NCBI RefSeq assembly: GCF_003150675.1
Contig: NZ_QGGB01000012.1
Coordinates: forward strand, 22,047-86,046
Length of the DNA stretch: 64,000 bases
From: Rhodohalobacter mucosus
GTDB taxonomy: Bacteria > Bacteroidota > Rhodothermia > Balneolales > Balneolaceae
Direction of reading: 5' to 3'
Positions 25,700-35,431 of this stretch are shown here, piece after piece. Under the pieces are notes generated by a model. It ran no database searches, was not told where the DNA came from, and saw nothing but the letters and a program-made list of their open reading frames with translations. A program made the position numbers and the translations under genes. Numbering within the stretch: the first letter of the stretch is position 1; each line of letters opens with the position of its first letter.

Positions 25700-27307
25700 A
25701 TGGGGTCACTTCTACCTGGCTACGAACACGATATTTTCGTCAGTTATCGGCATCACGATAACAAATACGACGGGTGGGTTACGGAATTTGTTGAGAGGCT
25801 TCAGCAGGAACTGAATGCAACCCTGAAGGACCGGCTGACCATCTATTTTGACAAAAACCCTGAAAGCGGGCTGAGCGACAATCATGTAGTGGACCAGTCC
25901 ATCGGTAATAAGATCAAATCCCTGATCTTTATTCCGGTCATCTCCCAAACCTACTGTGATACATCATCCTTTGCATGGAAGCAGGAGTTTAAAGTATTCA
26001 AGGATTTTGCGGATAATGACCGCTTTAAACGCACCATCCGGCTTTCAAACGGCAATTTCACCTCCCGGATACTTCCCGTTAAAATACACGATATCGATGT
26101 TACCGATCTTCGGCTGCTTGAAACGGAGCTCGCGGGAACACTGCGCTCCATTGATTTTATCTACCGTGACGCCGGCGTGAACCGGCCGCTCAGGCCCGTG
26201 GATGACGACATTCAGGCGGGAACCGCACAGGCCAGGATTCTCTACAGGAACCAGATCAACAAGCTGGCCTATGCCATCAAAGAGATTGTACAGGGAATCA
26301 AGGATATTGACCGGCATCTGCCTCAGGCCGTAAATCCGTCCACACTCTCTTCTCCCGAACCGTCAAAGGGTGCCTTTTCATCCTCTCACCCGTCCGCTTC
26401 GAAGGTAAAGGTATTGGATCAGAGCGGGCCCAGCGTCTACCTGGCGTGGACTTCCAGCGACCTGAAGGAGGAGCGCGAAGAGATGGCCATTACGCTGAAA
26501 AAGGCTGGATTTAATGTACTGCCATCCACCGATTGTCCGGCCGATGACGAATCCTTTAAGGAGAAGGTTCGGGAAGACATGGCACGCTGTTCTTGTTCGC
26601 TTCACATGCTTGGCGGTGAATTCGGCAGGCGCTTCGAATTTGAAAGCGAGGTCTCCTTCCCGCAATTCCAGTTCCTGGAAGCAAGAAAAATGATTGAATC
26701 GGGCGAAACGGATTTCAACTGTTTTATCTGGATGCTGCCGGAAGCTTCGGCCGGCATCAAACCTGATCAGCGCAATTTTATCAACTTTATCCGCAACAAC
26801 ATTACCCAGAACATGATGTTCTCCAACAGCATGGGGCCGATGCAGCTGGTCGACGACATGCGCGTGGTGATGAAGAAAGAGGAAGAGGAGCTGTTCGACT
26901 CGAAGGATACGGAGATCTTCTTCATCTACAATCAGCAGGATGAGGCGGAAGCTAAAATTATTACCGACCACCTGAGCACGGAATACCCGGTTGAGATTAT
27001 GAACATCCTGCCAGACGGTGAAGACAAGTACCGGGAGATCAGCACTCAGCAAATACCGAAGAGCAAGCTGGCGGTTGTCTATTTCAAATATGCCGCCGAC
27101 TGGGCACTGCCGTTTACCAAACAGGTCTGGAAAACCGTGGGCGGTGCTTCTTCTCCCACTCCCCTGTTCCTTGTTGGAGAGGATGATCCGAGCAGCAACA
27201 GGGCGCGAAATTTCAAAGCCCCCAAAGTGGTCTCGTCAATTGTTCCAAAAGAAGAAGTACCCGCTGAGGTTAAGAAGGTGTATATCACCGTAAAGGATAT
27301 GAGTTAG
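25700..27307 (+). CDS. TIR domain protein with DUF4062-like and second TIR-like modules
   Basis: The protein has 535 residues in three modules. Residues about 8-160 are a Bacteroidetes-type TIR domain: YEHDIFVSYRHHD at the start, then LTIYFDKNPESGL, LIFIPVISQTY, and FAWKQEF, where W93-x-x-E96 fits the catalytic glutamate position of NAD-cleaving TIRs. Residues about 242-345 resemble DUF4062 or a TIR-like Rossmann fold (VYLAWTSSDLKEEREEM, then CSLHMLGGEFG). Residues about 404-535 look like another TIR/SEFIR-type module (TEIFFIYNQQDEAEAKII, then LAVVYFKYAADWALPF) without an obvious glutamate. No signal peptide or membrane segment is present, so it is cytoplasmic. It is first in a four-gene operon, ten bases before the first STAND gene. 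NADase or scaffold activity is inference. Confidence 0.88.
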   Translation: MGSLLPGYEHDIFVSYRHHDNKYDGWVTEFVERLQQELNATLKDRLTIYFDKNPESGLSDNHVVDQSIGNKIKSLIFIPVISQTYCDTSSFAWKQEFKVFKDFADNDRFKRTIRLSNGNFTSRILPVKIHDIDVTDLRLLETELAGTLRSIDFIYRDAGVNRPLRPVDDDIQAGTAQARILYRNQINKLAYAIKEIVQGIKDIDRHLPQAVNPSTLSSPEPSKGAFSSSHPSASKVKVLDQSGPSVYLAWTSSDLKEEREEMAITLKKAGFNVLPSTDCPADDESFKEKVREDMARCSCSLHMLGGEFGRRFEFESEVSFPQFQFLEARKMIESGETDFNCFIWMLPEASAGIKPDQRNFINFIRNNITQNMMFSNSMGPMQLVDDMRVVMKKEEEELFDSKDTEIFFIYNQQDEAEAKIITDHLSTEYPVEIMNILPDGEDKYREISTQQIPKSKLAVVYFKYAADWALPFTKQVWKTVGGASSPTPLFLVGEDDPSSNRARNFKAPKVVSSIVPKEEVPAEVKKVYITVKDMS

Positions 27308-27317
27308 GTTCTGCCCT

Positions 27318-30300
27318 ATGTTTGATGATTATCAGATTTGCCCCTATACCGGACTGCGATCCTTCACGGAGGAGGAGTCGATCTATTTCAAGGGGCGGGA
27401 AGATAACATCGAACAGGCCATCGAGCAGCTGCAGCGCAACAAGTTCCTCATGCTTACCGGTGCTTCCGGCGACGGAAAGTCTTCACTGGTGTATGCAGGC
27501 ATCATCCCCAATGCACGCGCCGGTTTTCTGCGGTCCAGATATACCGATTGGGTGGTTGCTGATTTCCGCCCCGAACGCAACCCGTTTAAAAATCTCTGCA
27601 AAAGCCTTGCCGAACAGCTCGAGATTGAAAATACCGATACGGTTGAATCGGAGCTGAAACACGGGTTTTCCGCACTGATTGATCTTTACAAAAATTCTCC
27701 GCGTCACCTCGACACCGAATCTGCCGAATGGACCGGTGCCGACGATGCGGGCAAAGCGGCCCTGAAGCGAAAGTCGGCGAACCTGATGATCCTTGTTGAT
27801 CAGTTCGAGGAATTCTTCACCAACCCGGAGAACTACCAGCACGGGGCTCCGTCAAGGGAGTCTAACCTGGTGCTTAACCTCCTTCTTGAAACATCGCGCA
27901 TTGCCCTTGAGGAAAATCTCCCCATTTATGTGGTGTTTACGATGCGCTCCGATTTCATCGGTCAGTGTTCCGCCTTCAGGGGACTGCCGGAGTATATTGG
28001 CTTTTCCCAGTTTTTTGTTCCGCGCCTCAACCGCACTCAGCTGCAGCAGGTTATTGAGGAGCCGGCCGTTCTGAGCGGCAACCGGATTTCCCGCAGGCTT
28101 ACCGAGCGCCTCATCTATGATCTGACCGAAGGTGTGGACCAGCTCCCCATTTTGCAGCACGCGCTGAACCAGATATGGCATGCCGCTGATCAGGGCAGAG
28201 AAGAGATGGACCTGATTCATTATGCAATGGTGGGCGGAATGCCGGCGGATGAACTGCCGCAGGACCAGAAGGAAAAATTTCATAATTGGTTCAACAGCCT
28301 TCCTCAGGAGATTCGGGACTGCTATCATGAACCGAGCCTGCAGAATGTACTGGATACGCATACCAATAAACTCTACCTCGAGGCCACCGAATACTACAAG
28401 CGTGAATCGGGTAAGGATATCTCTGTGGAGGACGTACGCGCCGTCATCAAAACGGCCTTTACATGTCTTACAAAAATAGACCAGAGCCGTGCCGTCCGCA
28501 ACAGGATGACCCTTCAGGAGATTACCGATATTCTGAACCGTCCCGGAATGGACACGGAGCAGGTGGGTGCCGTGCTCAACATTTTCAGAGAACCCGGCAA
28601 TACGTTTATACGGCCCTTTATTGCTGAAGACACGGAGGACAAAAAGCTTAAACCGGACGACGTACTCGACATCACGCATGAGAGCCTGATCCGGAACTGG
28701 CACTATCTGGAAGAGTGGGCGCTTGAGGAGTACGAGGACTACACGGTGTACCTGGATTTTGAAAAGCAGCTCAACCGCTGGGTCGACAACAATAAATCGA
28801 GCGGGTATCTGCTCTCAATCGGCCCTCTCACATTCTTTGAAAACTGGTACGAACGGGTGGAACCCAACAAGTACTGGATTTCAAGATATCTGCCGGATGA
28901 ACTTGAGCGTGAAAAGAAGCTTGAAAAAGCGGAGCGGACCCTGTCGAATGCTCGGGACTTTCTCCAGCAGAGTGCCCGGCGGCATGCCGTAACCCGCACC
29001 TTTATGAAGTACGGTGCCAAAAAAATCGGTGGTGTTGTTTCCGTCATCCTGCTGCTGGGGCTGGGTGCGTATGGCGCCTGGAATGCCTACCAAAAGCAAA
29101 ACAGCTCGGTACTTGAATCCATTAAGGAAGAGACCATTGCGCTCGCAAACCGGCCCAATCTTTCGCTTCAGTCTACCGTACCCCCTCTGGTCGAAATGAT
29201 GATCATGGATGCAGTAACCATTCCCGAGATCCTGGAGGGAATTCATGAACAGGACCAGAAAATCAGGGTTGCCAACGGCATTGCCTCAAACCTGCTGCTT
29301 CAGGGAAGAAGCCAGCCTGCTGCGTTTACCTTTAATGCATTAAGCAAAGCAGACAGTCTGCTGAACGTATATCGTCCGGAAGCACAAAGCGTTGAAGAAC
29401 TTACACAGACACTCCGGTTGCTCTACGATTTTAGCATCACCGCCGAAATGAACCATTATTATCTGCAAAGCGAGGAGTCAGCTGCATTGGTTCAATCGAA
29501 TGCGGAACGCTCAGCCGAGTGGGCAATGCATATTTTAATGGAGCAACCGGAAAGTTTCTCAGATATTCAGCATCTGCATCTGGCGATTGAAAACGGCCTG
29601 AACAACCGGGTTTTCAGTGCTGAAGAGGTCAGTGAAATGCTGTCCGTGCTTTCGCCGTTTGAGCCTGGAGAGCGAAGCAGCTGGGTGATGGATAGTTACC
29701 CACCCGACAGGGTGCTGATCCGCGGAGCACAGCCCATATACGGAAACCGGCATAACGGCCTCTATCAAATGATGGCTTATCTCTATGCGGCAGCAGATGA
29801 ACCGGGGCTCGCCATGCAGAGCGTTGACTCCATCCTGGTAAATCAGAGTACATTTTTTGAAAACGATTATGATTCCCACAGTGAAAATGCAACTCATATA
29901 GCCGCTGTATTCTACACGTATGATCACCTGAATGCTCTTGATAGATTTGTAGATGAATATTCATCACGTGCCAACTGGTCGCCCGCCGATTATTACAACC
30001 GCCTGGTTTCCAGAACCTATTTAGAACTATACCTGGCTGATCATTTCAATTTCTATACCGGGTCACCCCGATACTACGGTAATCCGCATCTGAAGTTCAT
30101 GTCGGATGAGATGCTTACTTTCTTTTTTACCAAAATGAGAGAAGATATTCTGCAAAAAAACAATGCGGACGACAGAAACTTTAGACTGGCTCTTTCATAC
30201 AAGAACGAGGGGATTTTAAAAGCATTCCGCAATGAAATCAGGATGAACCCTGCAGCAAATACATCACTTGCTTCCCTGTTTGATAAAGCCATCACACACT

Positions 30301-31373
30301 ATCGGCGTGTTCCGGAGAGTTATCTGAACCAATCAATTACAATTCCTCTGACCTCCAGCCTGGATATTGCCTCATACCCCCGCAAGCATCTGTTTCTGTT
30401 TCCGGATATGAGGATGCCTTTTTACTTCGGAGAACCGAGAGCCAGAACATTTTCATACAACAGCGCTGCATTTCCTGCGTATCTGATCGAAACCGGCTTA
30501 TTCGGCGATCTCTATTCCGAGCCCGATACACACCGCTATTTCGAAACCTGGATGCAGGATTATCATGCGTCCATGATCTCCCGGGATTGGCTTTTCAGAG
30601 AACCTATTGCAAGTTCCACTCTGGAAATCCTTGCCGATCAGCTTGAGCTTCTCAATGCCGCTGAAAACGCAGATCTTAACCTTCTCTACATACACCTGGC
30701 CGATGCCGCTTTCCACCGGGGTAACGCTGAAATCGGGCTCTCTCACCTGCGGATGATCGAAACAGACCGGCTGCTCAACTCATTTCAGTATTCGCTGCCA
30801 TTCTTCATCAATACGCACTCGATGGAGATGGTGGCCCATGCCGTGGCTCATGCCACCCTTCACGGTGAGATTGACCTTGCCCATAGCCTGGTCGACGTAT
30901 TCCAGCAGCAGGTGAACCGGTCCTCGCTCTACGGATTCGCAAGCCAGCAGCTGTCCCTGAACTATCGCGCGGAAGATGCCGCGATTCAGCTGATCGACTC
31001 CGCCCGAACGGAGATGCTGCGCCTTGATAACCCCTCAGTTTTTCAGCCAAACCGGCTGATTCTGGCAGCAGCCATGATGTACCAGGATCCTGAAAACAAC
31101 CGGGAGGAAGCCTATCAGGTCATTAAGAATTCAGGGAATAAATTTAATGCCATGTTCTATTTCACCGAGTCGCATGGTTTCAATGAGGAATTTTTTGAGG
31201 GAATCAGCCACATTCCAGACCTGGTATCCAGCGCGGACAGGCTTGGATTTTATTACTCAATCCTGCATGGATATAACATAAATGGGGAGATAGGTCCCGA
31301 ATGGGAAGCCTATTACAACAACCAGTTTGTCTTCATTCGAAGATTCCTGCCTTACATAGCGGAGGGTTCATAG
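27318..31373 (+). CDS. Membrane-spanning STAND ATPase (nSTAND1-like), first copy
   Basis: The protein has 1351 residues. It opens with CPYTGLRSFTEEESIYFKGR, the nSTAND1-type start, then Walker A GASGDGKS (48-55) and Walker B LMILVDQFEEFF (156-167). A winged-helix-type segment follows, with DITHESLIRNW at about 451-461, a hallmark of these STAND proteins. One hydrophobic helix lies at about 571-590 (GGVVSVILLLGLGAYGAW), preceded by basic residues (ARRHAVTRTFMKYGAKK). By the positive-inside rule the ATPase is cytoplasmic and the remaining 760 residues, a helical repeat-like region without a recognised family, are outside. STAND proteins act as ligand-gated ATP-dependent switches. The gene follows the TIR gene by ten bases and abuts its paralogue. 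Confidence 0.88.
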   Translation: MFDDYQICPYTGLRSFTEEESIYFKGREDNIEQAIEQLQRNKFLMLTGASGDGKSSLVYAGIIPNARAGFLRSRYTDWVVADFRPERNPFKNLCKSLAEQLEIENTDTVESELKHGFSALIDLYKNSPRHLDTESAEWTGADDAGKAALKRKSANLMILVDQFEEFFTNPENYQHGAPSRESNLVLNLLLETSRIALEENLPIYVVFTMRSDFIGQCSAFRGLPEYIGFSQFFVPRLNRTQLQQVIEEPAVLSGNRISRRLTERLIYDLTEGVDQLPILQHALNQIWHAADQGREEMDLIHYAMVGGMPADELPQDQKEKFHNWFNSLPQEIRDCYHEPSLQNVLDTHTNKLYLEATEYYKRESGKDISVEDVRAVIKTAFTCLTKIDQSRAVRNRMTLQEITDILNRPGMDTEQVGAVLNIFREPGNTFIRPFIAEDTEDKKLKPDDVLDITHESLIRNWHYLEEWALEEYEDYTVYLDFEKQLNRWVDNNKSSGYLLSIGPLTFFENWYERVEPNKYWISRYLPDELEREKKLEKAERTLSNARDFLQQSARRHAVTRTFMKYGAKKIGGVVSVILLLGLGAYGAWNAYQKQNSSVLESIKEETIALANRPNLSLQSTVPPLVEMMIMDAVTIPEILEGIHEQDQKIRVANGIASNLLLQGRSQPAAFTFNALSKADSLLNVYRPEAQSVEELTQTLRLLYDFSITAEMNHYYLQSEESAALVQSNAERSAEWAMHILMEQPESFSDIQHLHLAIENGLNNRVFSAEEVSEMLSVLSPFEPGERSSWVMDSYPPDRVLIRGAQPIYGNRHNGLYQMMAYLYAAADEPGLAMQSVDSILVNQSTFFENDYDSHSENATHIAAVFYTYDHLNALDRFVDEYSSRANWSPADYYNRLVSRTYLELYLADHFNFYTGSPRYYGNPHLKFMSDEMLTFFFTKMREDILQKNNADDRNFRLALSYKNEGILKAFRNEIRMNPAANTSLASLFDKAITHYRRVPESYLNQSITIPLTSSLDIASYPRKHLFLFPDMRMPFYFGEPRARTFSYNSAAFPAYLIETGLFGDLYSEPDTHRYFETWMQDYHASMISRDWLFREPIASSTLEILADQLELLNAAENADLNLLYIHLADAAFHRGNAEIGLSHLRMIETDRLLNSFQYSLPFFINTHSMEMVAHAVAHATLHGEIDLAHSLVDVFQQQVNRSSLYGFASQQLSLNYRAEDAAIQLIDSARTEMLRLDNPSVFQPNRLILAAAMMYQDPENNREEAYQVIKNSGNKFNAMFYFTESHGFNEEFFEGISHIPDLVSSADRLGFYYSILHGYNINGEIGPEWEAYYNNQFVFIRRFLPYIAEGS

Positions 31374-34300
31374 ATGTTTGATATGCAATCCATATGTCCT
31401 TACACCGGCCTTCGGTCTTTTACTGAAGAGGAGAGCCTCTATTTCAAGGGGCGGGACCAGCAGATCGATCAGATCACCGCACTGCTTGAACGGAACAAGT
31501 TTCTGATGCTTACCGGTGCGTCCGGTGAAGGCAAGTCTTCTTTGATCTATGCGGGTCTGATTCCAAATGCACGGGCAGGCTTTTTCAAAGCGCAGTACAG
31601 CAATTGGGTGGTTGCCGATTTCCGCCCCGAGCGCACTCCGGTCAGTAACATGGCGGAAGCTATCTCCGACAAGTTTATGATCAATCCTGCCACGGCCGAA
31701 ACGGAACTCCGCCGCGGATATTCGTCCCTTATTGACCTCTATACCAGTTCCAAATTCTACGTTGATAAAAACAGCGAAGAGTGGAAGGACGCATCCGATG
31801 AGAAAAGAGCGGAAATGCAGAGATCATCCGCCAACCTTCTCATCATTGCCGATCAGTTTGAGGAATTTTTCACCAATCCCGAAAACTATTACAACGAGGT
31901 GCCGTCGCAGGACTCTCAGGTGGTGGTAAACCTTCTACTGGAAACCGCGAAGATTGCCCTGGAAAAGGATATTCCGGTTTATGTAGTCTGTACCATGCGT
32001 TCCGATTACATCGGGCAGTGTTCTGCGTTCAGAGGTTTACCAGATTATATCGGATTTTCACAGTTTTTTGTCCCCCGGCTGAAACGAAAGGATCTCAAGC
32101 AGGTAATCCTTGAGCCGGCCGAGTTAAGCGGAAACCGGATTTCACAGCGCCTTGTGGAACGGCTGCTTTACGATCTATCCGAGGGTGTGGATCAGCTCCC
32201 CATCCTGCAGCATGCGCTCAAACAGATCTGGCGTGCAGCCGATGACGGCAGCGAGGAGATGGACCTTATCCACTACGCCAAGGTGGGAGGCATGCCCGCA
32301 AATGAGCTGCCGGAAGAGGATCAGCAGAATTTTCTCACATGGTACAAAGAGCTGCCGGAGTTTCAGCGCGGCTACTACAAGGATACGGGGCTGAACCGTG
32401 TTATCGAAATTCATGCAGACCTGCTGTTTGAAAACGCCTGGAATTATTATTCGGAAAACTATCCGGATCATCCCATATCCAAAAAGAGGGCTGAACGGAT
32501 CATCTCCACAGCTTTCAGCTGTCTCACCAAGATCGACAACAGCCGCGCCGTCAGAAACCGGATGAGCCTGCAGGAAATTACCGATATTATCGACTCTCAG
32601 GGCATATCAAGTGAGATTGTCGGCAGGGTGCTTAAACCATTCAGGGAAGAAGGCAACTCCTTTGTCAGGCCTTTTTGCACCGATGATCCCGATTCCTGTG
32701 AACTTTCCGGCGATGCCGTGCTCGACATCACCCATGAGAGCCTGATCCGGAACTGGACCAGGCTGCGTGAGTGGGCACATCGTGAATTTGAATTCTACTC
32801 TATCTACCAGGACTTCAAAAAGCAGCTCGACCGCTGGAAAAACAGCGGAAAGAGCAGCAACTTCCTGCTGCCCATCGGTCCTCTCTCCTTTTTCGAGAAC
32901 TGGTACGCCGAATGTCGGCCAAATCCGAGCTGGATCCGCCGGTATTCTGAAATAGAGGGCGACAAACAGGCCGAACTGGAGAGCGCCGGTCACCAGCTGC
33001 AGGATATCCGGGAGTTTCTGAAACGTAGCGCCCGAAAAGTTGCGATACCTCGTGCATTTATGAAATACGGCGCAAAGAGGATTGCAACCGGTTTTGCTAT
33101 TTGGGCCATGATTATTCTATCGATTATATACTGGATTGATGCAGAGCAGAAACAGAATGATTCGGTTGTTGAAACCATACAGGAACGCTCGGCTTCGCTC
33201 CTTCAAAGCAACGAAGTGAACTCTGAAATTAAAGCGAACAACCTGCTGATCAGTGAACGCTATGAACCCGGATCACTTGCTGAAAGCATTTCTGAGTTCA
33301 ATCCTCGCTCCGCACTTACTCTCTCTGTGGATCTTTACAGGCAGCTTCTGATGTACAATAAATACGACAAAAGCGATCTGAAAGGGGATCTTATTCAACA
33401 AGCACGGGAACGAATGGATGCCATGCTGGATGCCGGAACAGATCCGCCCTTTCTGCTGAATGAGCTGAACCAGTTCACCACCATGCTGGCTTACGACAAC
33501 TATTATAATCCGGAAATACAAACCGAGGAAATTTTGCGGAGCTACGCGGATGAAGGATACAATCTGGCCCTCTCCTTCTTCAGCGATACATCTCTCTTCC
33601 GGCCCACGATCCCGATCGAACTGAATTACGCGATTCAGCAGTGGCTTACATTCGGCAGCGTTACCCCTGCGAAATCTGAGGTTATCCTCGACCTGATATC
33701 ACCGTTTGAAAACGCCGAGGCTGAAGAGATGTTTCGCGTCTATTACCCGCGCGGCAGCTACGAGATCAACGGCCGGGTAGCCAACAACTTCAACGGAGGC
33801 TATCACACCCTCGCCTCTCTCTATGCTTCTGAAGGAGACTCGGACCATGTAATTGCGAGCTTTGAACAGATCCGTGACTCCGGTCAGGATGAGTATTTCA
33901 TCGGCAGCCTGTTCAACAACTACAACCATATTCTGGCCATCTTCTACCAGTTCGGGCACGACCGGCAGGCTGCACCAATGGTTGCCTGGCTGGGTGAGAA
34001 CTACGAATCGAATGTGCCGCTGACCATCTACCGGAACTCCGTGATCCGCGCCGGTTATATGAGTGCTTTTTATCGTGTGAATGTTCAGAAAAATATCTTC
34101 CGTGCATTTGGCGGCTACTTTTTCCCAAATCTGACCCTGGCCGACCGTGAAGTGTTTGATTCGCTTGCAAACAGATATGAATCGATGATTCGTGCCATTC
34201 CGGACGAAAACGAAAGAAACTACACTTTAGCCATCAACAAGAAACGGCGGGCCGTATACAACCATAAGTATGCTTTCGACCGGGGTTTGATTCCCAGGCT

Positions 34301-35429
34301 GGATGAACTGACCGGCCTTCTTGACGAAGCCGTTGAGCATTTTCGTATGGTTGATGAATCTTTTCTGGATGAGGAAATTCCTGTAACCTTGCCCTATTTC
34401 GGGGAAGGCGTGCGGAGCATACAGATCAAAAGACGCAATCTGTTTATTTATCCCGACTATATGGAGGGATGGTTCAGCCGAACCTACCACTCGGATCTCT
34501 TTTTCAATTACATACACCGGAACGAGCTGATAGAGGAGTTTTACCGAACGCCCGAGGAGCTCGACATGATTCACCTGTGGCTTGCCAAGGCGTACGAGAA
34601 AAAACCGAACATGGAGTATGTCAAGTTTGACAATAATTATACGCTATCTGATGAGGTTCATTCCCGTATCCTGTCCGTCATTGAAGAACATGCTGTTGGC
34701 CCGTCCTTCGACCTGAACCTTCTAAGCCTCATCATGGCAAACAGGGAGTTCGACAAAGGCAACACAGAAGAAGCCTTGGAGCATTATGCCCGTTTTGACG
34801 AAGATAATTTCCAGGCTTCCAGGGACCGCTATGAATACATTGAAAAAACCTTTTTCATGAATCAGATGAAAGACATCGCCGTGAATCTGGCAGTCGCGGG
34901 ATACCATGACGAAGCGCTGGCCATGGCTGAACGATTTGAAGCGGAACATGAGAAAGCCTATGCCTATATATTCATTGCAGAAAATGTCTACCTGGAGGCT
35001 CAATCTCCCGAATCCTTTGTTTATCTTGACTCAGCCCTTACCAAAGCAAGCCGTGTCGACTTTTCACAGTTCGATTACGGAGTGAACAGGCAGATCGACA
35101 TTCGTCAAAACCTGATCCTGCTGCTCTCCAGAATAGGCGGGCGCGAACTCAATGAGATTTCGAACGATGTGCTTCGCGAGATGGTCGAGGATGTTAAGTT
35201 TTCAGGAATCTTCAGCCGGGTATTTGGCGTGGCAGAGGAGGGCAATTTCTACAGGGCCATGACGGCCATGCCACCCACGTTAACGGAAGGTCAGGAGCTC
35301 TTCCTGCAGTCACTGATTCTCCGGCAGGCTGCTGTAGCACAGCAGACAGCTGAGGAAGCAGCTCGCTGGGAACCCATGGATACCTTTTTCACCCACGATT
35401 TCAACTATGTATTCTACCTGCCCAACTAA
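31374..35429 (+). CDS. Membrane-spanning STAND ATPase (nSTAND1-like), second copy
   Basis: Also exactly 1351 residues. CPYTGLRSFTEEESLYFKGR, Walker A GASGEGKS (48-55), Walker B LLIIADQFEEFF (156-167), the DITHESLIRNW motif, and one helix at about 573-590 (ATGFAIWAMIILSIIYWI) correspond point by point to the first copy. The N-terminal 570 residues are highly similar. The C-terminal 760 are alignable only in islands (ISPFE, GGYHTLASLYA), so the putative sensor part has diverged much faster than the ATPase. The start codon directly follows the TAG of the first copy, with GGAGG nine bases before the ATG, implying coupled translation. Likely a paired sensor or partner of the first copy. Confidence 0.88.
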   Translation: MFDMQSICPYTGLRSFTEEESLYFKGRDQQIDQITALLERNKFLMLTGASGEGKSSLIYAGLIPNARAGFFKAQYSNWVVADFRPERTPVSNMAEAISDKFMINPATAETELRRGYSSLIDLYTSSKFYVDKNSEEWKDASDEKRAEMQRSSANLLIIADQFEEFFTNPENYYNEVPSQDSQVVVNLLLETAKIALEKDIPVYVVCTMRSDYIGQCSAFRGLPDYIGFSQFFVPRLKRKDLKQVILEPAELSGNRISQRLVERLLYDLSEGVDQLPILQHALKQIWRAADDGSEEMDLIHYAKVGGMPANELPEEDQQNFLTWYKELPEFQRGYYKDTGLNRVIEIHADLLFENAWNYYSENYPDHPISKKRAERIISTAFSCLTKIDNSRAVRNRMSLQEITDIIDSQGISSEIVGRVLKPFREEGNSFVRPFCTDDPDSCELSGDAVLDITHESLIRNWTRLREWAHREFEFYSIYQDFKKQLDRWKNSGKSSNFLLPIGPLSFFENWYAECRPNPSWIRRYSEIEGDKQAELESAGHQLQDIREFLKRSARKVAIPRAFMKYGAKRIATGFAIWAMIILSIIYWIDAEQKQNDSVVETIQERSASLLQSNEVNSEIKANNLLISERYEPGSLAESISEFNPRSALTLSVDLYRQLLMYNKYDKSDLKGDLIQQARERMDAMLDAGTDPPFLLNELNQFTTMLAYDNYYNPEIQTEEILRSYADEGYNLALSFFSDTSLFRPTIPIELNYAIQQWLTFGSVTPAKSEVILDLISPFENAEAEEMFRVYYPRGSYEINGRVANNFNGGYHTLASLYASEGDSDHVIASFEQIRDSGQDEYFIGSLFNNYNHILAIFYQFGHDRQAAPMVAWLGENYESNVPLTIYRNSVIRAGYMSAFYRVNVQKNIFRAFGGYFFPNLTLADREVFDSLANRYESMIRAIPDENERNYTLAINKKRRAVYNHKYAFDRGLIPRLDELTGLLDEAVEHFRMVDESFLDEEIPVTLPYFGEGVRSIQIKRRNLFIYPDYMEGWFSRTYHSDLFFNYIHRNELIEEFYRTPEELDMIHLWLAKAYEKKPNMEYVKFDNNYTLSDEVHSRILSVIEEHAVGPSFDLNLLSLIMANREFDKGNTEEALEHYARFDEDNFQASRDRYEYIEKTFFMNQMKDIAVNLAVAGYHDEALAMAERFEAEHEKAYAYIFIAENVYLEAQSPESFVYLDSALTKASRVDFSQFDYGVNRQIDIRQNLILLLSRIGGRELNEISNDVLREMVEDVKFSGIFSRVFGVAEEGNFYRAMTAMPPTLTEGQELFLQSLILRQAAVAQQTAEEAARWEPMDTFFTHDFNYVFYLPN

Positions 35430-35431
35430 TC

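Noticed and set aside
27318..35429. Transposon or phage regulator ATPase (TnsC/IstB-like)
   Set aside because: The C-terminal membrane helix, the nSTAND1 start motif and DITHESLIRNW point to a STAND signalling ATPase, and no transposase is near.
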